Part shown: piece after piece, positions 44,479-54,069 of the stretch
Position numbering within the stretch: position 1 is the first letter of the stretch
Layout: every line of letters begins with the position of its first letter
NCBI GenBank assembly: GCA_963798015.1
Contig: CAWCSA010000009.1
Location: 1 to 64,000, forward strand
Length of the DNA: 64,000 bases
Direction: 5' to 3'
Source: Roseiarcus sp963798015
Lineage (GTDB): Bacteria > Pseudomonadota > Alphaproteobacteria > Rhizobiales > Beijerinckiaceae
The notes under the pieces: generated by a model
Database searches by the model: none
What the model was told of the DNA's origin: nothing
The model's input: the letters and a program-made list of their open reading frames with translations, nothing else
Program-made: the position numbers and the translations under genes

Positions 44479-45477
44479 ATGTCGCCAAAGATACCACAAA
44501 TCCCGCCAAAAGCCTCGCGGCGCATCGAGGTCCTGGCCTTCCCGGACGTTCAGATGCTGGACGTAGCCGGGCCGATCCAGGTGTTCACCGCCGCCAACGA
44601 GCGGGCGACTTCGCCTCGTGCGCCCTTGCCCTACGAGACACGGGTAATCGCGCCGGAAGGCGCCCAGATACGAGCCACGTCGGGACTGTCGTTCGCGACC
44701 GAGCCCCTGCCGGATCCGGCCGAGCCGCTCGACACGCTGATCGTTGCCGGCGGAGGGGGAGTCATGCGGGCTGCGGAGGATGCCAAACTGGTCGACTGGC
44801 TTCGGACGCGCGCTGGAGCGGCGCGGCGGACCGCCTCGGTCTGCACCGGCGCCTTCTTGCTCGCCGCGACCGGCCTGCTCAATCATCGCCGCGCTGTCAC
44901 GCACTGGGAATATTGCGATGAGCTGAGCCGGCGCCATCCTGCCGTGACAGTGGAACCCGACCCGATCTTCGTGCACGATGGCCCCGTGTGGAGCTCGGCC
45001 GGGGTAACGGCCGGCATCGACCTCTCGCTGGCGCTGGTGGAGGAAGACCTGGGGCGCGCCCTCGCGCTCAGCGTCGCGCGGCATTTGGTGGTGTTCCTCA
45101 AGCGGCCGGGCGGGCAGGCGCAATTCAGCGCGGCGCTTTCGCTGCAATCGGCGGGCGAGCGTTTCGCTGACCTGCACAATTGGCTAACCGAACACCTCGC
45201 GGAGGACCTGCCGCTATCCCGCCTGGCGACGCAAGCGGGCATGAGCGAGCGAACCTTCCTGCGCCACTACCGCGAGGCGACGGGCTTGACGCCGGCGCGC
45301 GCGATCGAGCGGCTGCGCGTCGAGGCGGCCCGGCAGCTGCTCGCCGACACCCGCTTGCCCGCCAAGCGGATCGCGGCGCGCTGCGGATTTGGTTCGGAAG
45401 AGACGATGCGGCGAAATTTTGCACGCCTCCAAGGCGCGAGCCCGCAGGATTATCGGCAGCGTTTCGGCGGCGGATGA
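44479..45477 (+). CDS. GlxA-type transcriptional regulator (DJ-1/PfpI + AraC HTH)
   Basis: 332 residues from ATG 44479. Residues 10-190 are a PfpI domain (VLAFPDVQMLDVAGPIQVF, ASVCTGAFLLAATGLLNHRRAVTHWEYC). Residues 225-330 are a double AraC HTH (DLPLSRLATQAGMSERTFLRHYREATGLTPARAIERLRVEAARQLL, IAARCGFGSEETMRRNFARLQGASPQDYRQRF). It lies back to back with the CMD/PfpI pair and directly before a SulP transporter, so it probably controls one or both. Confidence 0.92.
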   Translation: MSPKIPQIPPKASRRIEVLAFPDVQMLDVAGPIQVFTAANERATSPRAPLPYETRVIAPEGAQIRATSGLSFATEPLPDPAEPLDTLIVAGGGGVMRAAEDAKLVDWLRTRAGAARRTASVCTGAFLLAATGLLNHRRAVTHWEYCDELSRRHPAVTVEPDPIFVHDGPVWSSAGVTAGIDLSLALVEEDLGRALALSVARHLVVFLKRPGGQAQFSAALSLQSAGERFADLHNWLTEHLAEDLPLSRLATQAGMSERTFLRHYREATGLTPARAIERLRVEAARQLLADTRLPAKRIAARCGFGSEETMRRNFARLQGASPQDYRQRFGGG

Positions 45478-45478
45478 G

Positions 45479-47191
45479 GTGACGCGGTCGGGCAAAGAGA
45501 GTTCCGCCGCGCCCCTTCGCGCTGGGCGCTCGTGGTTCATTTTACGGTCTTTCGCCGGCTGGCGACCTGGCGATCTCGACGCCGACGTGGTCGCCGGCCT
45601 GACGCTGGCGGCGATTGCCATTCCCTCGCAAATGGCGACCGCCCGTCTCGCCAACCTCACGCCTCAGATCGGTTTGTTTGCGCTTGTCGCCGCCGCGATC
45701 GGGTTCGCGCTCTTTGGCGACAGCCGGCGCCTTTCGGTCGGCGCCGATTCGACCATCGCGCCGATTTTCGCTGGTGCTCTCGGCGTCCTGGCTGCGACGG
45801 GGCCAGACCATTACGCTGCGGCCGCGGCTGCGCTCGGCCTGGCGGTTGGGCTCATTCTCATTGGCGCCGGCGCCTTCAAGTTCGGCTTCGTCGCCGACCT
45901 TCTGTCCATTCCGGTGACGACGGGCTTTCTCATCGGCATCGCCGGCCATATTCTCATTCTGCAGGCGCCCGCGGTGCTCGGCGTTGAGCCGAACCCCGGT
46001 CCGCTTGCTGAGCATGCCCTGTCCCTCACCGCGCGCGCTTCGGCGGCCAATCCCTGGACGTTGACGATCGGCCTCGGCGTGCTGGCGATCATGCTCGTGG
46101 GCGAAAGGGTGAGCCCGCGTTTTCCCGGGGCGCTCATTGGCCTTTGCCTCGCTGAACTGATGACGGTCACGCTCGGTCTCGAAGCGCGCGGAGTGGCGAC
46201 GCTCGGGTCGATCGCCGGCGCCGCGCCCCATCTGTCGCTGCCGGCGATTTCTTGGGACGACCTTCACATCGTCGTGCCGCTCGCGGTGCTCATTGCGCTC
46301 GTGGTGATGGTGCAGACAGCGGCGACGACGCGGTCTTTTCCGAGCAGCGCGGAAGGCCCGGACGTTAACCGGGATTTCATCGGCGTCGGGGCGGCCAACG
46401 CCTTTTGTGGTCTCATCGGCGCCTTTCCCGTGGATGCAAGCCCCCCTTCGACGGCGGTCGCCGCGGAGGCGGGCTGCAGGTCGCAGCTGGCGGGGTTGAT
46501 TTCGGCCGCGGCGGCGGTCTGCGTTCTCTTGTTCGCGAGCGAAGCACTCGCCCATCTGCCCTCCGCCGCTTTGGCGGGCATCCTTTTCTTCGTCGCGATC
46601 CGTCTCGTGCGCGTCAGCGTGATGGTCGACGTGTGGACACGAAGCCGAGCCGAGTTTCTGCTGATCCTCGCGACTGCGCTTGCAATCGTAGCGCTCCCGA
46701 TCGAGCAAGGTGTGGGCATCGGCGTGTTGCTGTCGGTGCTGCATGGCGTGTGGACGACGACCCGCGCCCAGGCGATCGAACTGGAGCGCATTCCCGGCAC
46801 GTCGGTCTGGTGGCCGCGCGAGAAGGATGTCCGAGGCGAGTTCGTTCCCGCCGTCCGGGTGATCGCGCTGCAAGCGCCCCTGTCGTTTCTCAACGCCTAC
46901 AATTTTCGCCGCGCCATCGAGCGCTTCGTCGCTCAGGATCCGCCGCCAAAGCTGATCGTGATCGAAGCGAATGCGCTGGTCGAAATCGACTATACCGGCG
47001 CGACCGTGCTTGCGGAGCTTATCGGTCGGCTGCGTGCGCGAGGAGTCGACGTGGCGGTTGCGCGGCTTGAATCCGTCCGCGCGCAGAAGAGCCTCGCGCG
47101 GGTCGGATTGTTCGCGCTGATCGGCAGCGACCACGTTTTCCGCAGCGTGCAAGAGGCGATTGACGCACTGGCCGGGTCGGGCGCTGATTGA
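45479..47191 (+). CDS. SulP-family anion transporter with STAS domain
   Basis: About 570 residues from GTG 45479, one base after the regulator's stop, so translation is coupled. 10-12 membrane helices with the family loop VDVVAGLTLAAIAIPSQMATARLANL-like start and GLIGAFPVDASPPSTAVAAEAG. A cytoplasmic STAS domain begins at about 470 (PKLIVIEANALVEIDYTGATVLAELI). Transports sulfate, bicarbonate or other anions; the ligand is not evident. Confidence 0.9.
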   Translation: MTRSGKESSAAPLRAGRSWFILRSFAGWRPGDLDADVVAGLTLAAIAIPSQMATARLANLTPQIGLFALVAAAIGFALFGDSRRLSVGADSTIAPIFAGALGVLAATGPDHYAAAAAALGLAVGLILIGAGAFKFGFVADLLSIPVTTGFLIGIAGHILILQAPAVLGVEPNPGPLAEHALSLTARASAANPWTLTIGLGVLAIMLVGERVSPRFPGALIGLCLAELMTVTLGLEARGVATLGSIAGAAPHLSLPAISWDDLHIVVPLAVLIALVVMVQTAATTRSFPSSAEGPDVNRDFIGVGAANAFCGLIGAFPVDASPPSTAVAAEAGCRSQLAGLISAAAAVCVLLFASEALAHLPSAALAGILFFVAIRLVRVSVMVDVWTRSRAEFLLILATALAIVALPIEQGVGIGVLLSVLHGVWTTTRAQAIELERIPGTSVWWPREKDVRGEFVPAVRVIALQAPLSFLNAYNFRRAIERFVAQDPPPKLIVIEANALVEIDYTGATVLAELIGRLRARGVDVAVARLESVRAQKSLARVGLFALIGSDHVFRSVQEAIDALAGSGAD

Positions 47192-47327
47192 TGTGCGCTC
47201 ACGCAACCTCGATTTTATCGCAGACCGGATGGCGCTATGTTGCCTCGAAGCCGCTGATCGGCGTTGCGCACGGAGGCGCCGACGCCGGCGCAGCTTCAAG
47301 GATCTTGAGTAAGCGAGCGCGCGTCTT

Positions 47328-47854
47328 ATGAACATTCCCATCGGCGTCGTCACCATATCCGATCGTGCTTCGCGAGGCGTCTATGAGGACAAGGGCGGCC
47401 CGGGCATCGAGGCGGCGCTGAAGGAGCTTCTGGCGACGCCGTGGCGGCCGGAGCGCCGGATTGTGCCCGACGAGCGGCCGGCGATCGAAGCGGCGCTGAT
47501 CGCGCTTGCCGACGAGGCGCGCTGTTCGCTCATCCTCACGACCGGGGGCACCGGGCCTGCGCTGCGCGACGTGACGCCGGAATCGACGGAGGCGGTCTGC
47601 GACCGAATGCTGCCTGGCTTCGGCGAGCTTATGCGCCTGAAAAGCCTGGCCGAGGTCCCGACCGCCATTCTGTCTCGCCAAGTCGCCGGCACGCGCGGTT
47701 CGAGCCTCATCATCAATCTTCCAGGCAAGCCGGCGGCGATCCGCACCTGCCTCGACGCGGTCTTCGCGGCGGTGCCCTATTGCATTGACCTTCTTGGGGC
47801 GCCCGCCTGGAAACGGACCCCCGCTTCTGCACGGCCTTCCGACCCAAGGGATGA
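47328..47854 (+). pseudogene. mog: molybdopterin adenylyltransferase with a frameshift near the end
   Basis: MNIPIGVVTISDRASRGVYEDKGGPGIEAAL, LILTTGGTGPALRDVTPESTEAV and GTRGSSLIINLPGKPAAIRTCLDAVFAAVPYCIDLLG are the MoCF motifs of Mog, which adenylates molybdopterin before Mo insertion. After LLG the family ending (ETDPRFCTAFRPKG, stop 47854) is found one base out of frame: GGGG at about 47796-47799 seems to lack a G. Only the last 18 or so residues are affected. Without that base the frame runs on into proA. Confidence 0.8.
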
Positions 47855-48035
47855 AACAGAGGCCATGGGTATTTCTACCCTCTTGTCAGGAGTTGTTCAT
47901 TCGCGACGATCGGCGCGGATATCGCCAAGCTCCCCGAACTTTGCCCGTTTCCACCGCTGGAGCGCCAAATTGGAGGAATGGTTTTTTCGCCATAGGCTTA
48001 CTAAGTCAGCAGTGTCGCTGCGCCGCGGGAGCCCT

Positions 48036-49325
48036 ATGTCGGTCGTTCAGACTGTCGAGCCGGAAACTAATATCCGCGCCGCAATGCGCGAAATCGGGGC
48101 GAAGGCGCGCGTTGCCGCGCGCGAGGTGGCCAACGCGCCGGCGGAAGAGAAGAATCGCGCGCTTTTGTCCGGCGCGCGAATCCTGCGCGAACGCGCAGGC
48201 GAGATTCTGGCCGCCAACGAACTCGATTGCGGGGAGGCCAGGGCTAAGGACTTGACCCCGGCGCTGATCGACCGGCTGACGCTCGATCCGGCCCGGATCG
48301 AAGCGATCGCGCTCGGTCTCGAGGAGGTCGCAGCCTTGCCCGATCCGGTCGGGCGGGTGCTCGCGACCTATACCCGCCCCAATGGCCTCATGATCGAGCG
48401 CGTGGCGACGCCGCTCGGCGTCGTCGGCGTCATCTACGAGAGCCGGCCTAATGTGACCGCTGACGCTGGCGCGCTTTGCCTCAAGAGCGGCAATGCCGTG
48501 GTGCTGCGCGGCGGCTCCGACAGTTTTCGCTCGTCAGCCGCGATCCATGGCTGCCTGGTCGCTGGCTTGAAGGAAGCGGGTCTGCCGGAGGCGGCGATTG
48601 CACGCGCGCCTTTCGCCGCCCGCGAGGCGGTGGGCGAGATGCTTGAGGGCCTCAGCGGCGCGCTCGACGTCATCGTGCCGCGCGGAGGCAAGAGCCTGGT
48701 CGAGCGGGTTCAGCGTGAGGCGCGGGTGCCGGTGTTCGCCCATCTCGAGGGCGTTGTGCATGTGTACGTCGATCGGGCGGCCGATTTCGACAAGGCGCTG
48801 AAGATCATCGTCAACGCCAAGATGCGGCGAACCGGGGTTTGCGGCGCGGCCGAGACGCTGCTGGTCCATCGCGCGGTGGCGCCGTTCCTGCTGGGCAAGC
48901 TGATCGACGCGCTGATCAAGGCCGGCTGCGCAGTGCGCGGTGATACTGCGGCGCGAGAGGCGGACTCGCGCGTGACGCCGGCCACCGAAGAGGATTGGCG
49001 GACGGAATATCTCGACGCGATCATCACCGTCGGCGTCGTCGACAGTCTCGACGCGGCGATCGACCATATCGAGACCTATGGCTCGCACCACACCGACTGC
49101 ATCGTGACCGAGGACAAGGCCGCGGCGGAGCGGTTCTTGAAGGAGGTCGATTCGGCCATCGTCCTGCACAACGCCTCGACCCAGTTCGCGGATGGGGGCG
49201 AGTTCGGCTTCGGCGCCGAGATCGGCATCGCCACGGGGCGCATGCACGCGCGCGGGCCGGTGGGGCTCGAGCAGCTCTGCACGTTCAAGTATCGCGTGCG
49301 CGGCGACGGGCAGACGCGGCCTTAA
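48036..49325 (+). CDS. proA: gamma-glutamyl phosphate reductase
   Basis: 429 residues from ATG 48036 (GGGAG upstream). RVATPLGVVGVIYESRPNVTADAGALCLKSGNAVVLRGGSDSFRS is the NADP-binding start. MRRTGVCGAAETLLVHR contains the catalytic Cys. HHTDCIVTEDKAAAERFLKEVDSAIVLHNASTQFADGGEFGFGAEIGI is the ProA signature end. Second step of proline synthesis. The open frame continues upstream only because the mog stop is lost. Confidence 0.95.
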   Translation: MSVVQTVEPETNIRAAMREIGAKARVAAREVANAPAEEKNRALLSGARILRERAGEILAANELDCGEARAKDLTPALIDRLTLDPARIEAIALGLEEVAALPDPVGRVLATYTRPNGLMIERVATPLGVVGVIYESRPNVTADAGALCLKSGNAVVLRGGSDSFRSSAAIHGCLVAGLKEAGLPEAAIARAPFAAREAVGEMLEGLSGALDVIVPRGGKSLVERVQREARVPVFAHLEGVVHVYVDRAADFDKALKIIVNAKMRRTGVCGAAETLLVHRAVAPFLLGKLIDALIKAGCAVRGDTAAREADSRVTPATEEDWRTEYLDAIITVGVVDSLDAAIDHIETYGSHHTDCIVTEDKAAAERFLKEVDSAIVLHNASTQFADGGEFGFGAEIGIATGRMHARGPVGLEQLCTFKYRVRGDGQTRP

Positions 49326-49344
49326 GCCCGTTCGCCGAAGCGGA

Positions 49345-49364
49345 GCGGCCGCAAATGCGGCCGC
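49345..49364 (+). terminator. hairpin after proA
   Basis: GCGGCCGC, AAAT, GCGGCCGC forms a perfect 8-bp GC stem 20 bases after the proA stop. No T-run follows, so it may act with Rho or as an mRNA end stabiliser. Confidence 0.45.
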
Positions 49365-49559
49365 CCGCAGCGCGTTCGTGGCCGGGGCGTTGCGCCGGTC
49401 CCTCGGTTTCGCACAAGTTTTCTTAGCGTTGGGGTCGATTGCGCGACTCCCCTGTGGCGGCTAAGCCCTGTCTGGGCCTTGCGAAAAAATGATTCGCCGG
49501 GGCAAGGACAATGTGTGAGCGGCGTACAGTGCGCCGAGCCGGACCGAAGGGTCACGACT

Positions 49560-52500
49560 ATGAAATTCGAGCGCTTGCGCCTGACCGGCTTCAAGAGCTT
49601 TTGCGACAGCGCCGAGTTCAAGATCGAGCCCGGCCTGACCGGCGTCGTCGGGCCGAACGGCTGCGGCAAGTCGAACCTAGTCGAAGCTCTGCGCTGGGTG
49701 ATGGGCGAGAGCTCGTTCAAGAACATGCGCGGCTCGGGCATGGAAGACGTCATCTTCTCAGGCTCTGGCCGGCGGCCCTCGCGCAACAACGCCGAGGTTG
49801 GGCTCCTACTCAGCAATTCCGACCGGCGCGCGCCTGCCGCCTTCAATGATTCCGAGACGATCGAGGTCACGAGGCGCATCGAACGGGACAACGGCTCGAC
49901 CTACCGCGTCAACGGCAAGGAGGTCCGTGCGCGAGATGTGCAGCTCCTGTTCGCCGACGCTTCGACGGGCGCGCGCTCGCCCTCGCTGGTGCGCCAGGGT
50001 CAGATCGGCGAGATCATTTCCGCCAAACCCCAGGCGCGCCGTCTGATCCTCGAGGAAGCCGCGGGCGTCTCCGGTCTCCATTCGCGACGACACGAAGCCG
50101 AGCTCCGGTTGAAGGGCGCCGAGGACAATCTCACCCGCGTCGAGGATGTGCTGAAACAGATCGACGTCCAGGTCGATAGCCTCAAGCGTCAGGCGCGCCA
50201 GTCGAACCGCTACCGTGAGCTCGCCGGCGCGATCCGCCGTCATGAGGCTCTCGCGCGGCTTATTGCCTGGCGCGATCATGAGGCGGCGTTCGCCGAGGCG
50301 CGCCGGCGGCTCGACGCCGACCTCCTCGAAGTCGCCGAGCGCACGCGCGCGCAAGGTGAAGCCGCGCGGCTGCAGGCGCTCGCCGCCGCAGCCCTGCCGG
50401 CCTTGCGCGAGGAGGAAGCGCGTCGCGGAGCCGCCCTACACCGAATCGCGCTCGCCCGTGAGGCGCTCGAAGCGGAAGAGAAACGCGCGAAGGAGCGCGA
50501 AGCAGAACTTGACCGCCGCATCGCGCAATTCGCTGGCGATCTTCAGCGCGAGGGAGCGCTGATCGCCGATGCGGCCGGCGTTACCGACAGGCTTGCGGCA
50601 GAGGACGCCGCGCTAGCGGAGCAAAGCGGACGAGCGGACGGGGAGGCGGCCGAGGCGCGCGAAGCGGAGCAAGGCGCCCAGCGCCGGCTCGCCAGCGCCG
50701 AAAGCTCGCTTGCTGAAGCCCAAGCCGCAGCGTCGGACCTTGCCGCGCGTCGCCGTGCGCTGGTCGCCACCCTCGAAGAGGAGGGGCGGCGCCTCACGCG
50801 CCTGGAAGCGGAATATGCCGGAATTGAGCGCGAGCGCAGCGCACTCAATGCGGCGGGTTTTGAGGAGAGCGAACATTCGGCGCGCGCTCAGGCCGTCGCC
50901 GACGGTGCCGAGGCGCTTGCCGCCGCCGAGCGTGAAACGCTGGCGGCCGAAGAGCGCCACGCCGCAGCCCGTGAGATCGAGACGCAACGACGTGGGCCGT
51001 TGGCTGAAGCCGAACGCGCGGCGGAGAGGCTCGAGACAGAGGCGCGCACGGTTGCGGGCTTGCTTGGGTCCGACACGAGCGGCCCCTGGCCGCGGGCGGT
51101 CGACGCGGTCAGCGTCGCGCGCGGCTATGAGGCGGCGCTTGGCGCGGCGCTGGGCGACGATCTCGAGGCTCCCGTAGACGAGGCGGCGCCCGCGCACTGG
51201 TCGCTGATCGCGTCGGCCGACGAGGATCCGGCGTTGCCGGTCGGCGCCGATCCGCTCGCCGGACGCGTCGCCGCGCCGCCGGCGCTGGCCCGTCGCCTGG
51301 CCCAGGTCGGCGTGGTTGCCCGCGCGGAGGGCAAGCGGCTTGCCAATGAGCTCAAACCTGGCCAGCGGCTGGTCTCGCTCGAAGGCGACCTCTGGCGCTG
51401 GGATGGCTTCGTCTCCGCCGCCGAAGCGCCGACTGCTGCCGCCCGTCGCTTGGTGGAAAAGAACAAACTCGGCGACCTGGAGCGCGAAGCCGAGGCGGCG
51501 CGTCAGGCGGCGGCGGCGCTGAGCGTCGAAGCGGCGAGCGCGGCGACCGCGACCCGCGAAGCCGCAGCGGCGGAAACGGAATGGCGCGGGCGGGTCCGCG
51601 CCGCCCGGACTGTATCGGATGCCGCCCGTGACGCCTTGGCGCAATTCGAACGCGCGCGCGCCCAAACCCTTTCGCGCCTGTCGGCGGTGGAAGAGGCCTT
51701 TTCGCGCGCCGGCGCCGCCCGCAACGAGACCGCCGAACGCAAGGCTGGCGCGGAGGCGGCGCTGGAGCAGCTGGGCCCGGGCGACGACGTTGCGCAGAGC
51801 CTCGAGCGCGCGCGCGAGGTCGCAGCGCATGATCGAACCGCCTTTGCCGAGGCCCGCGCGACCGCGCAATCGATTGCCCGCGAAACTGCAGCGCGCGCCA
51901 CGCGACGCACAGTAATTATCGCGGAGCGCTCCTCATGGGATGAGCGGCTTACCCATGCGCAAAGCCGCATCGCCGAGCTTGGCGCGCGGAAGGCCGAAGC
52001 GGATCGAGAGCGAGCGGAACTCGCCGACGCGCCGACTGACTTTTCTCGGACGCGCCGCGCGCTTGCCGACGAGCACGGCCAGGCCGAGTCTGCACGCAAG
52101 GACGCCGCCGACGCGCTCGCGCTCGGCGAAACCGCGCTCGCCGACGCCGATCGCGCCGCCCGCCAGGCGCTCGAAGCGATGAGCGCCGCGCGCGAGCAGC
52201 GCGCCGCCTCCGAAGAGCGCTTGGATGGCGCGCGCGTGCGGGACGAAGAGCTTAAGCACGCGATCGCGAGCGAGCTTGATTGTGAGCCGTCGGGCCTCGC
52301 CGCGCTTGCCGATCATAAAGCCGACAAGCCGCTGCCCGGCGGGGTCGAGGTCGAACGCAAACTCGAGAATCTGCGCCAGGAGCGCGAGCGGCTTGGCGCG
52401 GTCAACCTGCGCGCCGATGACGAACTCGTTGAGGTTTTGGCAAGCCGCGACAACCTCATCGCCGAGCGCGACGATCTGAGCGAGGCGATCAAGCGCCTGC

Positions 52501-53018
52501 GCGGCGCGATTGGCACCCTCAATCAGGAAGGGCGCGAGCGGCTCGTCGCCGCTTTCGACGTCGTCAACGGCCATTTCAAGGATTTGTTTTCGACCCTGTT
52601 CGAAGGCGGCCACGCCGAGTTGCAGCTGATCGAATCCGATGACCCGCTCGAGGCGGGGCTCGAACTTCTCGCCCAGCCGCCGGGCAAGAAGCCACAGACG
52701 CTGACCCTTCTCTCCGGCGGCGAGCAGGCGCTCACCGCGCTAGCGCTGATCTTTGCGGTGTTTCTTACCAACCCCGCTCCGATCTGCGTTCTTGACGAGG
52801 TCGACGCCCCACTCGACGACTATAATGTCGAGCGGTTCTGCGACCTGCTCGAAGCCATGCGTAAGCGCGCCAACACGCGTTTCGTCGCCATCACCCACAA
52901 TCCGGTCACGATGTCGCGCATGGACCGCCTGTTCGGCGTCACCATGGCGGAGAAGGGCGTGAGCCAGATCGTGTCGGTCGAGCTGGCGGAAGCGCAGGAG
53001 TTCGCCGAGGCGGGGTGA
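49560..53018 (+). CDS. smc: chromosome segregation protein SMC
   Basis: 1152 residues from ATG 49560. Walker A GVVGPNGCGKSNLVEALRWVMGE. Two long Ala/Glu/Arg-rich coiled coils (about 170-480 and 640-950) flank a compact hinge around 500-610 (GPWPRAVDAVSVARGYEAALGAALGDDLEAPVD). Signature TLLSGGEQALTALALIFAVF and Walker B ICVLDEVDAPLDDYNVERF. It forms the ring-shaped condensin with ScpA/ScpB. Full length; its extreme Ala/Arg content reflects the high GC. Confidence 0.96.
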   Translation: MKFERLRLTGFKSFCDSAEFKIEPGLTGVVGPNGCGKSNLVEALRWVMGESSFKNMRGSGMEDVIFSGSGRRPSRNNAEVGLLLSNSDRRAPAAFNDSETIEVTRRIERDNGSTYRVNGKEVRARDVQLLFADASTGARSPSLVRQGQIGEIISAKPQARRLILEEAAGVSGLHSRRHEAELRLKGAEDNLTRVEDVLKQIDVQVDSLKRQARQSNRYRELAGAIRRHEALARLIAWRDHEAAFAEARRRLDADLLEVAERTRAQGEAARLQALAAAALPALREEEARRGAALHRIALAREALEAEEKRAKEREAELDRRIAQFAGDLQREGALIADAAGVTDRLAAEDAALAEQSGRADGEAAEAREAEQGAQRRLASAESSLAEAQAAASDLAARRRALVATLEEEGRRLTRLEAEYAGIERERSALNAAGFEESEHSARAQAVADGAEALAAAERETLAAEERHAAAREIETQRRGPLAEAERAAERLETEARTVAGLLGSDTSGPWPRAVDAVSVARGYEAALGAALGDDLEAPVDEAAPAHWSLIASADEDPALPVGADPLAGRVAAPPALARRLAQVGVVARAEGKRLANELKPGQRLVSLEGDLWRWDGFVSAAEAPTAAARRLVEKNKLGDLEREAEAARQAAAALSVEAASAATATREAAAAETEWRGRVRAARTVSDAARDALAQFERARAQTLSRLSAVEEAFSRAGAARNETAERKAGAEAALEQLGPGDDVAQSLERAREVAAHDRTAFAEARATAQSIARETAARATRRTVIIAERSSWDERLTHAQSRIAELGARKAEADRERAELADAPTDFSRTRRALADEHGQAESARKDAADALALGETALADADRAARQALEAMSAAREQRAASEERLDGARVRDEELKHAIASELDCEPSGLAALADHKADKPLPGGVEVERKLENLRQERERLGAVNLRADDELVEVLASRDNLIAERDDLSEAIKRLRGAIGTLNQEGRERLVAAFDVVNGHFKDLFSTLFEGGHAELQLIESDDPLEAGLELLAQPPGKKPQTLTLLSGGEQALTALALIFAVFLTNPAPICVLDEVDAPLDDYNVERFCDLLEAMRKRANTRFVAITHNPVTMSRMDRLFGVTMAEKGVSQIVSVELAEAQEFAEAG

Positions 53019-53217
53019 ACGCTTGTTAGCCTGAATCGCTTTCTGATGTAGGCGGCAAATCAATTCCGTCAGCGCGCTGTGAAATGCGCTTCGAATTGAG
53101 GCGTACGCTGGACGCAGGCGCCTCGGCCTCCTTTTACTTTTCTTGGGAACAGTCGAGCCCCGAGAGAAATTTTAAGGCTGAAGCACGAGAACGCGTCTTG
53201 GTCGAGGAGGCCGTCCC

Positions 53218-53403
53218 ATGGAAGAAGAGATGATGATCAGCGACTATGCGCGCCAGCTCATGGATGCGCACGGGCAGCAGGCAATCGCGGAAGCGGCTCA
53301 ACGTGCGGCGGAGTCCGAGCGGAACAACAACGACGATGAGGCTAAGACCTGGCGGCGCGTCGAGCAGGCGCTCAAGTCGATGTCTGGGCCGATCGCGAGC
53401 TGA
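53218..53403 (+). CDS. small hypothetical protein
   Basis: 61 residues from ATG 53218 with GAGGAGG nine bases before. MEEEMMISDYARQLMDAHGQQAIAEAAQRAAESERNNNDDEAKTWRRVEQALKSMSG: one long amphipathic helix. Resembles small alphaproteobacterial proteins of unknown role. The strong ribosome site supports it. Confidence 0.6.
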   Translation: MEEEMMISDYARQLMDAHGQQAIAEAAQRAAESERNNNDDEAKTWRRVEQALKSMSGPIAS

Positions 53404-53627
53404 CGTCGAGGGCGCGGCCGGCTGGACCCGGCAATACGCAGGGTGCCTCGGAAATCCTGGATAGGTGCGTCGTTTCGCTCCTTGCGATGACGGACGCGAA
53501 CGCAACACGCTATAAGACGAGGGCAAGACTGGGAAATGGCGCCGCAACCCATTTAAAGTGCTCAAAACGGACTCGGAAACGGCGATCTGCCGCCTAGCTG
53601 CCCCTTAGCGAAAAGCGCGAGGCCTAT

Positions 53628-54060
53628 TCACTGACGGCTGAAGTTCGCCGCGTCCGCGAAGCCTCGGGAAACGACACCAGCCTCGGCGGTTTGGCGGCAA
53701 AGATCGGGTGAGGTCAACGCGGCGAGTTCCTCCTGGTAACGATAAAAGGGCGCTGCTCCCACGAAGCCGGAAACCGTCGCCGGATGCGTGTTGTGCAGGA
53801 TCTGCTTTCATAGCCAATGCGAAACAACCTCGACCAGCGAGGTGTCATGCGGGGGCGCGTCAATCAGCTTGCTGTCCGGCACCATCGCGGCCGGCTGCGC
53901 GAACCAGGTCGGGTACCAGAACGACGCCACCTAAAATCACGAGCCAGTGTTCCGCAGCCCATGCCAGCCTTCGTCAAAGCCGGATGCGTCGAGCCAGGCG
54001 AGATAGGACGGGGCGCGGTAGACGTCATCGTATACCAATTCCTTGCGCGGTTCGCCATCT
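53628..54060 (-). pseudogene. unidentified gene remnant
   Basis: Reverse strand: KELVYDDVYRAPSYLAWLDASGFDEGWHGLRNTG, a shift, FWYPTWFAQPAAMVPDSKLIDAPPHDTSLVEVVSHWL, an in-frame stop, and ATVSGFVGAAPFYRYQEELAALTSPDLCRQTAEAGVVSRGFADAANFSRQ ending at 53628. The pieces look like one protein of at least 140 residues but I cannot name the family. The interval 53404-53627 holds nothing else. Confidence 0.35.
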
Positions 54061-54069
54061 TCGGGGCCG

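Noticed and set aside
45542..47356. 604-codon reverse frame over the SulP gene
   Set aside because: Extremely Arg-rich, no domain, antisense to a clear transporter; a GC-rich shadow frame.
47328..49325. Novel Mog-ProA fusion enzyme
   Set aside because: The linker carries both the shifted Mog ending and a normal proA start with a ribosome site; a lost base explains the long frame.
50613..51869. 418-codon reverse frame inside smc
   Set aside because: Arg/Gly/Ala-rich antisense of the coiled coil with no family features.
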